64,000 bases of DNA from Vibrio rarus. Its GTDB lineage: Bacteria > Pseudomonadota > Gammaproteobacteria > Enterobacterales > Vibrionaceae. Under the pieces are notes generated by a model that was given only the letters and a program-made list of their open reading frames with translations, searched no databases and was not told the origin of the DNA. A program made the position numbers and the translations under genes. The DNA is taken from NCBI RefSeq assembly GCF_024347075.1, contig NZ_AP024901.1:434001-498000 (forward strand). The letters run 5' to 3'. Positions within the stretch are counted from its first letter, which is position 1, and each line of letters starts with the position of its first letter. Of this stretch, positions 56,405-64,000 are shown piece after piece.

Positions 56405-57385
56405 TTACAAGCTATAACGTAACTTTAATTCTTGAGGATGAGGAGTCAGAAATTTTTGGCTTTGCAAATAACCATCAGGGTATAGCGACAGATAATGTTT
56501 AATTAAGATTAGCGGGCCCAACAAAGGCAGAAAGCCTTGTCGATACTGGTCAATGACATCTCTAAATTCTTGTCTTTGTTGAGATGAGAGGCATTTTTTA
56601 AAATACCCTTGAATGTGCATAAGCACATTACTGTTATTTTTGCGACTGGCGCGTTGGGTTAACGCTTGCATAAACTTCAATCGATACAGGTCGTAAAATT
56701 CATCCTCGGCAAAGTCAGCCACATTGGCCACCAGTTTTCCCAACGCTTTATACGCGCGCGGATCATGGGCCATTAAGGTCAACTTATAACGAGAATGAAA
56801 AGCCACTATCTTGCCTCGACTCGGTTTCCCCCCCATACAGTCGTAAAAGTCCTTTAAGCCAAACACCCTAGAGATAAAGTTCTCTTTTAATACCGGATCG
56901 TTTAAGCGCCCGTCTTCCTCAACAGGCAACCATGGCATTTGTTTCATTAAGGTGTGCGTGTACAAACCTACTCCGTTTTTTGTGGCGCTGCCTTTGGAGT
57001 ACAATTTCACTCTTTCCATGCCACAGGTAGGAGAGTTGGCACACACAATATATCCGCAAAGATCCTGCTGTTTAAGCTGTTGCACTTTTTGCTGGGAATA
57101 CGCCATCATTTCATCGGTATACTCTTTGCTACTGTCCTTAGTTTCCACTAACGCTAAGCGCTCTTCATTAGACACCAAACGAATCGCTGGGCGTGGCACA
57201 CTCATACCGATTCCCACCTCAGGACACACAGCAATAAACTCAAACAGAGGTGTTAAAGATTCAGTCACAAACTTATTGGATTTATGACCACTATCAAAGC
57301 GTACTTTTTGCCCTAATACACAGGCGCTTATTCCAACTTTAATAGAGGTTCTCTCGGTCGGTTCACAGCTTGTATTGCTCATCAT
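56405..57385 (-). CDS. DUF523 and DUF1722 fusion protein (YbgA-like)
   Basis: This 326-residue cytoplasmic protein joins an N-terminal DUF523 domain (VGISACVLGQKVRFDSGHKSN, VCPEVGIGMSVPRPAIRLV, GYIVCANSPTCGMERVKLYS, with Cys that could bind a metal) and a C-terminal DUF1722 domain (KIVAFHSRYKLTLMAHDPRAYKALGKLVA). In many Vibrio and enteric genomes it sits next to the photolyase gene, as here. AGGGA lies just upstream; the second ATG at 57382 has better spacing. Function is not established, though the association suggests a role in DNA repair or flavin handling. Confidence 0.93.
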   Translation of the reverse strand: MMSNTSCEPTERTSIKVGISACVLGQKVRFDSGHKSNKFVTESLTPLFEFIAVCPEVGIGMSVPRPAIRLVSNEERLALVETKDSSKEYTDEMMAYSQQKVQQLKQQDLCGYIVCANSPTCGMERVKLYSKGSATKNGVGLYTHTLMKQMPWLPVEEDGRLNDPVLKENFISRVFGLKDFYDCMGGKPSRGKIVAFHSRYKLTLMAHDPRAYKALGKLVANVADFAEDEFYDLYRLKFMQALTQRASRKNNSNVLMHIQGYFKKCLSSQQRQEFRDVIDQYRQGFLPLLGPLILIKHYLSLYPDGYLQSQKFLTPHPQELKLRYSL

Positions 57386-57518
57386 TCAATCCCTGTTATT
57401 AATTACAATAAAGAGTTGTACGCAGTAACGCGCGCAATGGAGCATTTCTAGATTAAATAAATAGTACTTACTTAAAAATTAGGTAATATCAGAGCATCAT
57501 TCATCATAAACCGACGCC

Positions 57519-58964
57519 GTGTCTGAAAGCATCTCCGCCCCCTTATTGGCATTAAATTTTTGTACCAACCCGGCCTGCTCAGCGTTTGGTTCGGTCAATG
57601 CCACTGATTACTCCATGGCTAAAGATCGCCGTAATCCTCAAATTGCCTGTATTCGTTGCCATCGCATCTCCCCCATTATGTGGCCCGATGAACTCAGTGA
57701 CGAAATCCGCTCCCAAGATGAATACATCCAACATAACCTGTCCTCTTGTAGCAACAAAAAATGCCCGAATCTTGGACACAATATTCAGCTCTATCCCGAG
57801 CAGTATTACGCATTCGGTTTTAGTGGCGATAAACGTCGCTATCGCTGCAAAGCGTGCCAAAAAACGTTAGTGGACCGATTTTCAGTCACCAATCCACACC
57901 TAAAAGTGCATGTGACCATTTTAGCGTTAATTCTTACGGGGTTTAGTTTAAAAGAGGTGGCCGATAAGCTGACAATACAAGCTAAAACACTCAATGACCA
58001 TCTCAAATCCATGGCCAATATGTGCCGTCAAAAATCCACCGTCTTTGACCATCATTGGCACAACTCAGCAAAACGCTTGTTGTTGGGTACTGACTATTGT
58101 CACCTACAACCTGAAAGTGACAATGGTGTGTTATGGATATGCAGTGCCGATCTCGATTCGCACTATGTGCCGCAGCAAACATTCAATTTAAGTCACAAAA
58201 ACCGCGCCAATAGCCGTCGATTGATAGCCAAGGACACAGTAACGAGCATCAATACCGCTCCCTCTCATCCGGCGAGCCATGCCTTAATCGATGTGCTTCA
58301 GGCATGGCGAGTAAATCACCACAATAGAAGTCATCGTAGTAATCCTTTACACAATAAAACCCAGCTCAATTACCCCGTCACTTCATTGCTGGTGACACCG
58401 CTATATAGTGCAACGGCGCATTTTATGCAGTTAGATCAATGGATGGATGATAAAGAGCACGTCGTTTTTAGCATGCCTTTTGAACCTATGCTGGCCAATG
58501 GGGCCCTTTACGGCTCCCCACGCTTACGCCACAACAATGCCTTAGATCTTATATATCAAATGGATGATGCCCAGTGGTCCGAACACAAAGCTGGCAGCAA
58601 ACCGCAGGTTTTATCGATAAATAAGTATGATAAACCTTGGTCGCTATCAGAGCAGTGGCGATTAAGAGGTAAAGCCGAGCAACGAGCCATTTGCCAAGTA
58701 GTGGAACAACACCTGAGCCTAAAACAAGCCCATCAACTCCCTAAACTCAGCCCGATCAGCCAATATATGGATCGTTTTCACGCTATGTTTAAAAGCTGTG
58801 TCAATGAACCGCGCAGAAAAAGAAGGCCTGAAGGTTTACTACCACTGCTCGACATTTACAGAGCGTGGCACAACCTCTGTCATCAAAATAAGCCGGGGGA
58901 AACCCCTGCTGTAAAAGCGGGTATTTCAGAAAAACCCTTATCACTGGAACAACTGCTCCAATAA
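57519..58964 (+). CDS. zinc-finger protein with DDE-transposase-like features (possible domesticated transposase)
   Basis: This 481-residue protein has two similar zinc fingers, C15-x4-C20/C44-x2-C47 and C77-x4-C82/C110-x2-C113, then a helix-turn-helix (~144-166, FSLKEVADKLTIQAKTLNDHL), as in IS1-type DNA-binding modules. LLLGTDYCHL (D192) could be the first acidic residue of an RNase-H fold, and the C-terminus has HNLCHQNKPGETPAVKAGI, an ending like that of DDE transposases. No flanking inverted or target-site repeats were found. The GTG start is chosen because an ATG 32 codons later would remove part of the first finger. No ribosome site is visible. A transcription or recombination role is possible. 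Confidence 0.6.
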   Translation: MSESISAPLLALNFCTNPACSAFGSVNATDYSMAKDRRNPQIACIRCHRISPIMWPDELSDEIRSQDEYIQHNLSSCSNKKCPNLGHNIQLYPEQYYAFGFSGDKRRYRCKACQKTLVDRFSVTNPHLKVHVTILALILTGFSLKEVADKLTIQAKTLNDHLKSMANMCRQKSTVFDHHWHNSAKRLLLGTDYCHLQPESDNGVLWICSADLDSHYVPQQTFNLSHKNRANSRRLIAKDTVTSINTAPSHPASHALIDVLQAWRVNHHNRSHRSNPLHNKTQLNYPVTSLLVTPLYSATAHFMQLDQWMDDKEHVVFSMPFEPMLANGALYGSPRLRHNNALDLIYQMDDAQWSEHKAGSKPQVLSINKYDKPWSLSEQWRLRGKAEQRAICQVVEQHLSLKQAHQLPKLSPISQYMDRFHAMFKSCVNEPRRKRRPEGLLPLLDIYRAWHNLCHQNKPGETPAVKAGISEKPLSLEQLLQ

Positions 58965-59026
58965 ACCGCTTCAATGAACCATTGCAATAAACAACGGTAA
59001 TAAACAACGGCACCCTATTGCGAATA

Positions 59027-59917
59027 TTAGCCCAGTAATAACATGGCAACACCAAGAATGGCCACTAGAGTGCCAACGATTGAGCGCCTTGAAATGCGTT
59101 GTCCTTTGATTTTATAGATCACCAGCATAAATAAAGGACTGGTGGCAATTAAGGTTTGGGCAATCGCTGGATTGGCATATTTAACCGCAACCTGTTGTAA
59201 CCATAACGCTAAAAATGTCCCCACGACAATAGCCGCCAGCAGCGTACACTTATCGGAGTTTGACATGGATTTACAAGAAGAAAACAGTGCGCTAAAAGGC
59301 TTAGCTTGGGTTAAAGAAACAAAAATAACGACGCACAACACACCAATGGATAAACGAATTAATGCCCCCAGTAATGGGTTTACATCACCTGCCACCAATG
59401 CAAAATGAGAAATGACCACACCGCTGGCCTGGCAAACACTGGCCAATAAACCAAAAGCAATCCCAGATTTACAAAGGGTGTTTTGCCTTGATGATGGTTG
59501 CAACACGACTGCAGTGACGGCGATGGTGGTCACTAACACCCCCAACCAATTAAACAGGCTTAATCCCAACCCAAGAAAGAGCAAAGCAAGTAAGCCCGAC
59601 AATGGCGGCGCTAATGACTCTAAAAGCAAGGTGTTGTTTGGCCCTATACGCTTAAGCGCCGCAAAATAGGCGCTATCACCAACAGCGATACCAATCACCC
59701 CTGACACCCCCAAAATAAGCGCATGTTGTTGCGAAATATGCAGACTCGGTGCAGGTAAAATAGATAACACCGTTGTCATCATGACAGAGGCAACCACCCC
59801 TTTAATCATATTCAGCTGTAACGCACTAAAACGATGACTGCACTGACCGTACATCCAAGTCGCAATGGCCCAAACTAACGCGGCACCCAATGCCGCCCCT
59901 TCACCTAAAAACGTCAA
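59027..59917 (-). CDS. EamA/DMT-family permease
   Basis: This 296-residue membrane protein has ten hydrophobic segments arranged as two EamA repeats (GAALGAALVWAIATWMYG near the start and SGIAFGLLASVCQASGVVISHFA near the middle). Segments such as NNTLLLESLAPPLSGLLALLFLG and NPAIAQTLIATSPLFMLVIYKIKGQRISRRSIVGTLVAILGVAMLL are typical. The family exports metabolites, amino acids or nucleotide sugars; the substrate is unknown. The start is a TTG with AAGGGG upstream. It is convergent with the zinc-finger gene. Confidence 0.88.
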   Translation of the reverse strand: MTFLGEGAALGAALVWAIATWMYGQCSHRFSALQLNMIKGVVASVMMTTVLSILPAPSLHISQQHALILGVSGVIGIAVGDSAYFAALKRIGPNNTLLLESLAPPLSGLLALLFLGLGLSLFNWLGVLVTTIAVTAVVLQPSSRQNTLCKSGIAFGLLASVCQASGVVISHFALVAGDVNPLLGALIRLSIGVLCVVIFVSLTQAKPFSALFSSCKSMSNSDKCTLLAAIVVGTFLALWLQQVAVKYANPAIAQTLIATSPLFMLVIYKIKGQRISRRSIVGTLVAILGVAMLLLG

Positions 59918-60047
59918 ACTTGCCCCTTCAAAGTTTTACAAAACAAGCACATAAATCACCTCTACACACCATAAAACAGTTGTATTCGTTAACAAAAAGC
60001 AGGAAGATAAAGCAACAATATTCGAACAAACATTACAAGGATGAAAC

Positions 60048-60434
60048 ATGTTTCTCGATTACGTTGCTTTAGGGTTGCTCATATTTGTTGCTCTTGTTCT
60101 TTTTTACGGAATCATTGTCATTCATGATATTCCGTATGAAATAGCAAAAAAGCGCAACCACCCTCATCAAGATGCCATTCATGTCACAGGATGGATCAGT
60201 CTCTTTACCCTGCACACTCTGTGGCCTTTTTTATGGATATGGGCCACATTGTGGCGTGACGACCGTGGTTGGGGTATGAATCAAATTAAGCAAGAGCAAT
60301 CCGATCTTCATCATGATTTGACGCAACTTAGCCAACAAGTACAAGATTTAACAAAACAAGTGGCTGATCTCGAACAAACACGCCATCAAGCATCAACAGC
60401 GCCTGCTCAAAAAACCAGTGAGGGAGATGCGTAA
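60048..60434 (+). CDS. DUF3302 membrane protein (YiaW-like)
   Basis: This 128-residue inner-membrane protein has two hydrophobic segments (ALGLLIFVALVLFYGIIVIHDI and GWISLFTLHTLWPFLWIWATLW) and a C-terminal coiled coil (QEQSDLHHDLTQLSQQVQDLTKQVADLEQTR). The HDIPYEIAKKRNHPHQDAIHVTGWISLFTLHTLWP segment identifies DUF3302, known in E. coli as YiaW. Its stop overlaps the ATG of the HlyD-family gene by one base, so the pair is translationally coupled. Confidence 0.88.
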   Translation: MFLDYVALGLLIFVALVLFYGIIVIHDIPYEIAKKRNHPHQDAIHVTGWISLFTLHTLWPFLWIWATLWRDDRGWGMNQIKQEQSDLHHDLTQLSQQVQDLTKQVADLEQTRHQASTAPAQKTSEGDA

Positions 60435-61564
60435 TGGACTTACTACTCATACTGACCTACACCGCCTTCTGCGTTGCCATCTTTAAAATATTTAAAATCC
60501 CACTAAATAAGTGGTCGGTTCCCACCGCAGTATTAGGTGGTGTGGTACTCATAGGTACACTGATCCTGTTAATGAATTACAACCATCCATTTACTCAAGT
60601 AGGCCGCCAAGTTTATAACACGACCCCCGTCGTTCCGACAGTGCGAGGCCGTGTAATTGAGGTGAATGTCAAACCAGATACCTTCATCGTCAAAGGTGAA
60701 CCGCTATTTAGCATAGAATCGGATCCCTATGAAGCGGAGCTACTTAGAAAAAAAGCGGATCTTGAAGCCGCTGTTCAAGCGGTTTATCAACTGGAGTCCA
60801 CTTACAAAGCCGCGCAATCTGAAGTCATTCGCGCAGAAGCCACACGAGATAGAATCAAAAGAGAGTTTAACCGCTATTATGCGGGATATAAGAAAGGCGC
60901 TTTTACTGCACAACAAGTAGATACACGTCGTCAAAACCTTCGAGGGGCCCAAGCGGATCTCGAAGCTGAGATTGCAATGGAAAACAGCGCACGTATTGCC
61001 TTTGAATCAGAAGTCGATGGCGAAAACACCACCGTTGCCAGGTTAATGGCGGAGGTCAGAAAAGCGCAGTTTAACTTAGACCAAACCGTAGTCAGAGCCC
61101 CCACCAATGGCTATGTGACCCAATTAATTTTGCGTCCCGGTCAAATGGCTGTCCCCTTACCATTAGCGCCCTCTATGGTGTTCATCCATGCCGAGGAGCA
61201 TTACTATGTGGCCGCATTTAGGCAAAACTCATTACAACGTCTCGCTCCAGGTTTTGCAGCAGAATTTATGTTTCCAAGCCTACCCGGAAAAGTCTTTAGC
61301 GGTGAAGTGGTCAATGTGATTCCCGCCATGGCAGAAGGTGAAATACAAGCATCGGGGCGCTTACTTGGCACGCAAGCACTCAATGCTCAAGGACGTGCTC
61401 TGGTGAAGTTACGCATAAACGACGATCTCTCTGAGTACCATTTGCCATTAGGTACCTCTGTTGAAGTCGCCGTCTATTCTGATAGCTTCCATCACGTATC
61501 CATCATGCGTAAAATTCTAATTCGAATGAAAAGTTGGCAAAATTACTTGTACTTAGATCATTAA
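60434..61564 (+). CDS. HlyD-family membrane-fusion protein (YiaV-like)
   Basis: This 376-residue periplasmic adaptor is anchored by an N-terminal membrane segment (VLGGVVLIGTLILLMNYN). It has a biotinyl-lipoyl fold (VRGRVIEVNVKPDTFIVKGEPLFSIESDPYEAEL), a coiled-coil hairpin (~105-200) and a beta-barrel (VVRAPTNGYVTQLILRPGQMAVP). It overlaps the preceding DUF3302 gene by one base, the arrangement of E. coli yiaV-yiaW. No inner-membrane pump or TolC gene is beside it, so the partner is not identified. Confidence 0.88.
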   Translation: MDLLLILTYTAFCVAIFKIFKIPLNKWSVPTAVLGGVVLIGTLILLMNYNHPFTQVGRQVYNTTPVVPTVRGRVIEVNVKPDTFIVKGEPLFSIESDPYEAELLRKKADLEAAVQAVYQLESTYKAAQSEVIRAEATRDRIKREFNRYYAGYKKGAFTAQQVDTRRQNLRGAQADLEAEIAMENSARIAFESEVDGENTTVARLMAEVRKAQFNLDQTVVRAPTNGYVTQLILRPGQMAVPLPLAPSMVFIHAEEHYYVAAFRQNSLQRLAPGFAAEFMFPSLPGKVFSGEVVNVIPAMAEGEIQASGRLLGTQALNAQGRALVKLRINDDLSEYHLPLGTSVEVAVYSDSFHHVSIMRKILIRMKSWQNYLYLDH

Positions 61565-61745
61565 CTCGTCAGTTAGGCTCTAAAGGACTGGTGAGCTCTA
61601 TAATATCAATCACCGTCAGTAAATGGTCAAAATAGCGCAGCAAAACACGTTTAACCGGCTAAGTCGATCAGTTACTGACAGTGATAAATCAAAATTCAGC
61701 TCCCCCTAGAGCCATAGGTCAACCTAGGTCCTAAACTCTAGGCCC
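61565..61745. other. convergent intergenic region
   Basis: This is a non-coding stretch between the YiaV-like gene and the convergent MFS gene. CCTAGAG (61705-61711) and CTCTAGG (61736-61742) form a wide inverted repeat around a smaller AGGT/ACCT pair. No clear terminator T-run is seen. Confidence 0.3.
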
Positions 61746-62924
61746 CTAACCCCAACTCAGCACCCTAACTTCATTACCTTCGCTGGGTTTAGAAGGGATA
61801 TTTAATGACAATAGCAGCGATACACCGGCCATTGCAGCGCCGATAACAAAAACTAACGAAGGTGAGGTTAGCCATATCATGCCAAAGGTAACGGGGATCA
61901 CTACGGCGGCAATGTGATTGATGGTGAAACTGACGCCAGCGGTTGAAGCCATATCCGCAGGATCGGCAATTTTTTGAAAGTAGGTTTTAATGGCTAAAGC
62001 TAAAGCAAAAAACAGGTGGTCAATCACATATAAAGCGGCAGCCCAATGGGCAGATTTCACCACCGCATAACCCACAAACACACACACTAATCCTATGTAT
62101 TCAAACATCATCGATTTTCGTTCACCGATTTTACCGATAAAACGGCCAATTTTTTTTGCAAATAGGAAGTTGAACGTATAGTTAATTAAAAACAACAACG
62201 CAATATCCGCTGCGGAATAACCAAACTTTTCGACCATCAAAAATCCAGCAAAGACGGTAAATATCTGCCGACGCGCACCACTCATAAAGGTCAAGGCATA
62301 GTAGAGCCAATAACGTTTTCTAAGTACTAGCTTTTTGGTTTGCACAGTATCGCTTTTAAACTGAGGAAAACACAGCGCCATCACGGCCACCAGCACTATG
62401 GCAGTGCCGCCCGTTATGGCATACACCAACGAATAGTCCAATTTCAGCACTTGTAGCATGATCCACAAAGCGCCATAGGTGATCAAAGACGCCAATGCGC
62501 CCACCGCAATTAACTTGCCAAGCATTTCTGGGGCTTCTTCTTTCGTTAACCACTGTAACGACAAAGATTGCTTGAGGGTTTCAAAATAGTGAAATCCGCT
62601 GGACATCAATAAGGTGGTCAATAATAAGCCCGTTAGACTCGGGAAAAATCCGGTCAATAACGTGCCTAAGCCCAGCATCACTAAAGAGATCAGCATAAAT
62701 TTTTGCTCTTTAATGAACAAAAGCACAAACACCACGCTAAATGCTAAAAAACCCGGAATTTCGCGAACACTCTGCAACAAGCCTATATCAGCGCCATCAA
62801 AATGGGCTTTCTCAATCACAAAATTATTTAATAGTGCCATCCAACTGGCAAACGCAACGGGCACAACAATCGAGATCAGAATTAAAAAATTCTGCGGGGT
62901 TTGCCATGATTTACCTTGTGTCAC
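61746..62924 (-). CDS. MFS-family permease
   Basis: This 392-residue protein has twelve hydrophobic segments and the interdomain loop between helices 6 and 7 (CFPQFKSDTVQTKKLVLRKRYWLYYALTFMSGARRQIF). Segments such as GADIGLLQSVREIPGFLAFSVVFVLLFIKEQ are typical of the superfamily. The substrate is unknown. The start is a GTG that overlaps the stop of the upstream antiporter gene by 4 bp (GTGA), so the two are cotranscribed. Confidence 0.85.
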   Translation of the reverse strand: MTQGKSWQTPQNFLILISIVVPVAFASWMALLNNFVIEKAHFDGADIGLLQSVREIPGFLAFSVVFVLLFIKEQKFMLISLVMLGLGTLLTGFFPSLTGLLLTTLLMSSGFHYFETLKQSLSLQWLTKEEAPEMLGKLIAVGALASLITYGALWIMLQVLKLDYSLVYAITGGTAIVLVAVMALCFPQFKSDTVQTKKLVLRKRYWLYYALTFMSGARRQIFTVFAGFLMVEKFGYSAADIALLFLINYTFNFLFAKKIGRFIGKIGERKSMMFEYIGLVCVFVGYAVVKSAHWAAALYVIDHLFFALALAIKTYFQKIADPADMASTAGVSFTINHIAAVVIPVTFGMIWLTSPSLVFVIGAAMAGVSLLLSLNIPSKPSEGNEVRVLSWG

Positions 62925-64000
62925 TGCTCATTATCCTCAAATTGGTCTGCGTATCCCTTAGGCGGAGGTGTCCAGCCGCGCTCGGATCGCGAATTACTGT
63001 CATGGCGTTCGGAGCTCATGGCATCTCGAATTTTATCTTCTAACTCGATAAACAATTTAATAAAGTTATTATCAAATCGCTCACTTTCAGAATCGTCCAA
63101 CCAAGCATTATACAAACTATCTGAACTCTGTTTCTCTACGTAAATATAAGAATGACGTTGTTGTTCAATTTGAAAGGGATGAAAACCCATACAATGCAAA
63201 GCCACCGTTCCAACCTCAAGGGCAGAATGGAATGTCTCACTTTCTATATGATGTGCTCCCGCTTGACGCAATTGATAGATGTGGCCACGATCAAAGGCAC
63301 GAGCAATCACTTTTACTTGTGGGTAGGTATGCCTGACGTATTTAACCATCTCCAATGAGGCTTCTTGGTTATCGATGGCGACAATGAGCGCTTTTGCTTT
63401 GTCTATGCCTGCCGTATGCAGTAAATCTGGCTTGGTGGCATCCCCAAAAAAGGTTTTTGTGCCTATTTTGCGTAAATTTTCCACTTGCGTAGCTTGGTGA
63501 TCCAGTACTACGGTTTTCACGCCATTATTCACCAATAATCGGTTAACGATTTGTCCAAACCGGCCCACCCCTGCGATGATAACGGTCCCTTGTTCATCAA
63601 TGACATCCGCTTCTGTGGTGGCATTATTTTGCTTTTCATAGTGAGGCACAATGACCTTATCGAATAAGATAAACAGCCCCGGAGTTAAAAACATAGACAA
63701 GGCAACCACTAGGGATAAGATTGTGGCAATGTCACTGGGTAGCACATTGTTTTGCACCGTAAAACTTAGCAACACAAAGCCAAACTCCCCGGCTTGAGCC
63801 AAACTGAGAGCAAACAACCAACGATTGGTGCCTTTTATTTTAAAACAGATGGCCAGACACCACAGCACTACGCCTTTAAGCAACATTAAACCCAGTGTCA
63901 GCCCAATAATCAGTAGCAGTTGATGAGACAAAATACTGAAATCGATTCCCGCGCCAACCGTAATAAAAAACAATCCTAATAATAAGCCTTTAAACGGCTC
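62921..64000 (-). CDS. KefB/KefC-type cation:proton antiporter, C-terminal part (truncated by window edge)
   Basis: The frame is open to the right edge (EPFKGLLLGLFFITVGAGIDF), so the gene continues past base 64000. About 359 residues are visible, covering the last membrane helices of a CPA2 exchanger (LFALSLAQAGEFGFVLLSF, SLVVALSMFLTPGLFILFD), then a RCK/TrkA-N domain (VIIAGVGRFGQIVNRLLVNNGVKTVVLDHQ, TFFGDATKPDLLHTAGIDKA) and a C-terminal tail. KefB and KefC exchange K+ for H+ under electrophile stress and are controlled by glutathione adducts; which is encoded here is not clear. It shares an operon with the MFS gene. Confidence 0.88.
   Translation of the reverse strand, partial: EPFKGLLLGLFFITVGAGIDFSILSHQLLLIIGLTLGLMLLKGVVLWCLAICFKIKGTNRWLFALSLAQAGEFGFVLLSFTVQNNVLPSDIATILSLVVALSMFLTPGLFILFDKVIVPHYEKQNNATTEADVIDEQGTVIIAGVGRFGQIVNRLLVNNGVKTVVLDHQATQVENLRKIGTKTFFGDATKPDLLHTAGIDKAKALIVAIDNQEASLEMVKYVRHTYPQVKVIARAFDRGHIYQLRQAGAHHIESETFHSALEVGTVALHCMGFHPFQIEQQRHSYIYVEKQSSDSLYNAWLDDSESERFDNNFIKLFIELEDKIRDAMSSERHDSNSRSERGWTPPPKGYADQFEDNEQ

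Noticed and set aside
57386..59026. complete insertion sequence around the zinc-finger gene
   Set aside because: No inverted ends or direct target repeats were seen on either side.
47966..61640. the 11-mer AAATAGCGCAG near 47973 and 61632 as further MITE copies
   Set aside because: Similarity is limited to the 11 nt with no flanking match, so chance is likely.

Overview
The window looks like a chromosomal segment of a marine gamma-proteobacterium of the family Vibrionaceae. The basis is the gene content: an OmpU-type porin, maltose and Pst transporters, DbpA, an Lpp-type lipoprotein, a photolyase next to a DUF523/DUF1722 protein, a MepM/Shy-type endopeptidase and a VpsT/CsgD-like regulator. 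A repeat element of a kind I recall from Vibrio genomes supports this. No rRNA, tRNA, CRISPR array, prophage or complete insertion sequence was seen. Species cannot be named from the sequence alone.

Layout. 1-706 is the start of a Lon-like AAA+ protease gene that runs off the left edge. 893-20293 is one 6466-residue gene for an RTX/LapA-type giant adhesin, about 30% of the window. It has an N-terminal retention module, about 25 copies of a ~140-residue repeat, other cadherin/Ig-like domains, RTX nonapeptides and a type I secretion signal. No type I secretion, LapD or LapG gene lies near it. 20.9-28.5 kb holds small metabolic and regulatory genes: a CBM48 protein, a TauE/SafE permease with a divergent LysR gene, a second LysR gene followed by an orphan fruK, nfsA, a DUF1415 gene and an unknown lipoprotein gene. 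28.6-36.1 kb holds a tiny zinc-ribbon gene, dbpA, a porin gene, a two-domain thioredoxin/glutaredoxin gene, a mepM-like gene and several unknowns.

36.2-41.7 kb is the maltose ABC transporter: malE-malF-malG on the minus strand and malK divergent. A ~690 bp control region lies between them, with CRP-like and MalT-like sites and a terminator-like hairpin. 41.8-47.1 kb is a chaperone-usher fimbrial operon (pilin, chaperone, usher, tip-like subunit) beside a LuxR-type regulator that has a variant of the c-di-GMP-binding motif of VpsT. 47.5 kb carries a MITE-like repeat, and a fragment of it recurs at 54.0 kb. 48-51.5 kb is pstSCAB with a Pho-box-like site. 52-57.4 kb has a second DEAD-box helicase, lpp, an L,D-transpeptidase, a photolyase and a DUF523/DUF1722 protein. 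57.5-59 kb carries a zinc-finger protein with DDE-transposase-like features, possibly domesticated. The right end holds an EamA permease, a DUF3302/HlyD-family pair (YiaW/YiaV-like), an MFS permease and a truncated KefB-type antiporter gene.

Themes. Surface attachment (giant adhesin, fimbriae, VpsT-like regulator), envelope maintenance (Lpp, L,D-transpeptidase, MepM, porin) and nutrient uptake (maltose, phosphate) dominate. The best leads are: the adhesin lacks a dialanine LapG site; a hairpin with a U-tract may end a ~100-nt transcript between malE and malK; terminators separate malE from malF and pstS from pstC; the MITE-like repeat supplies stop-codon sequence to neighbouring genes; and the DDE-like protein may be domesticated.
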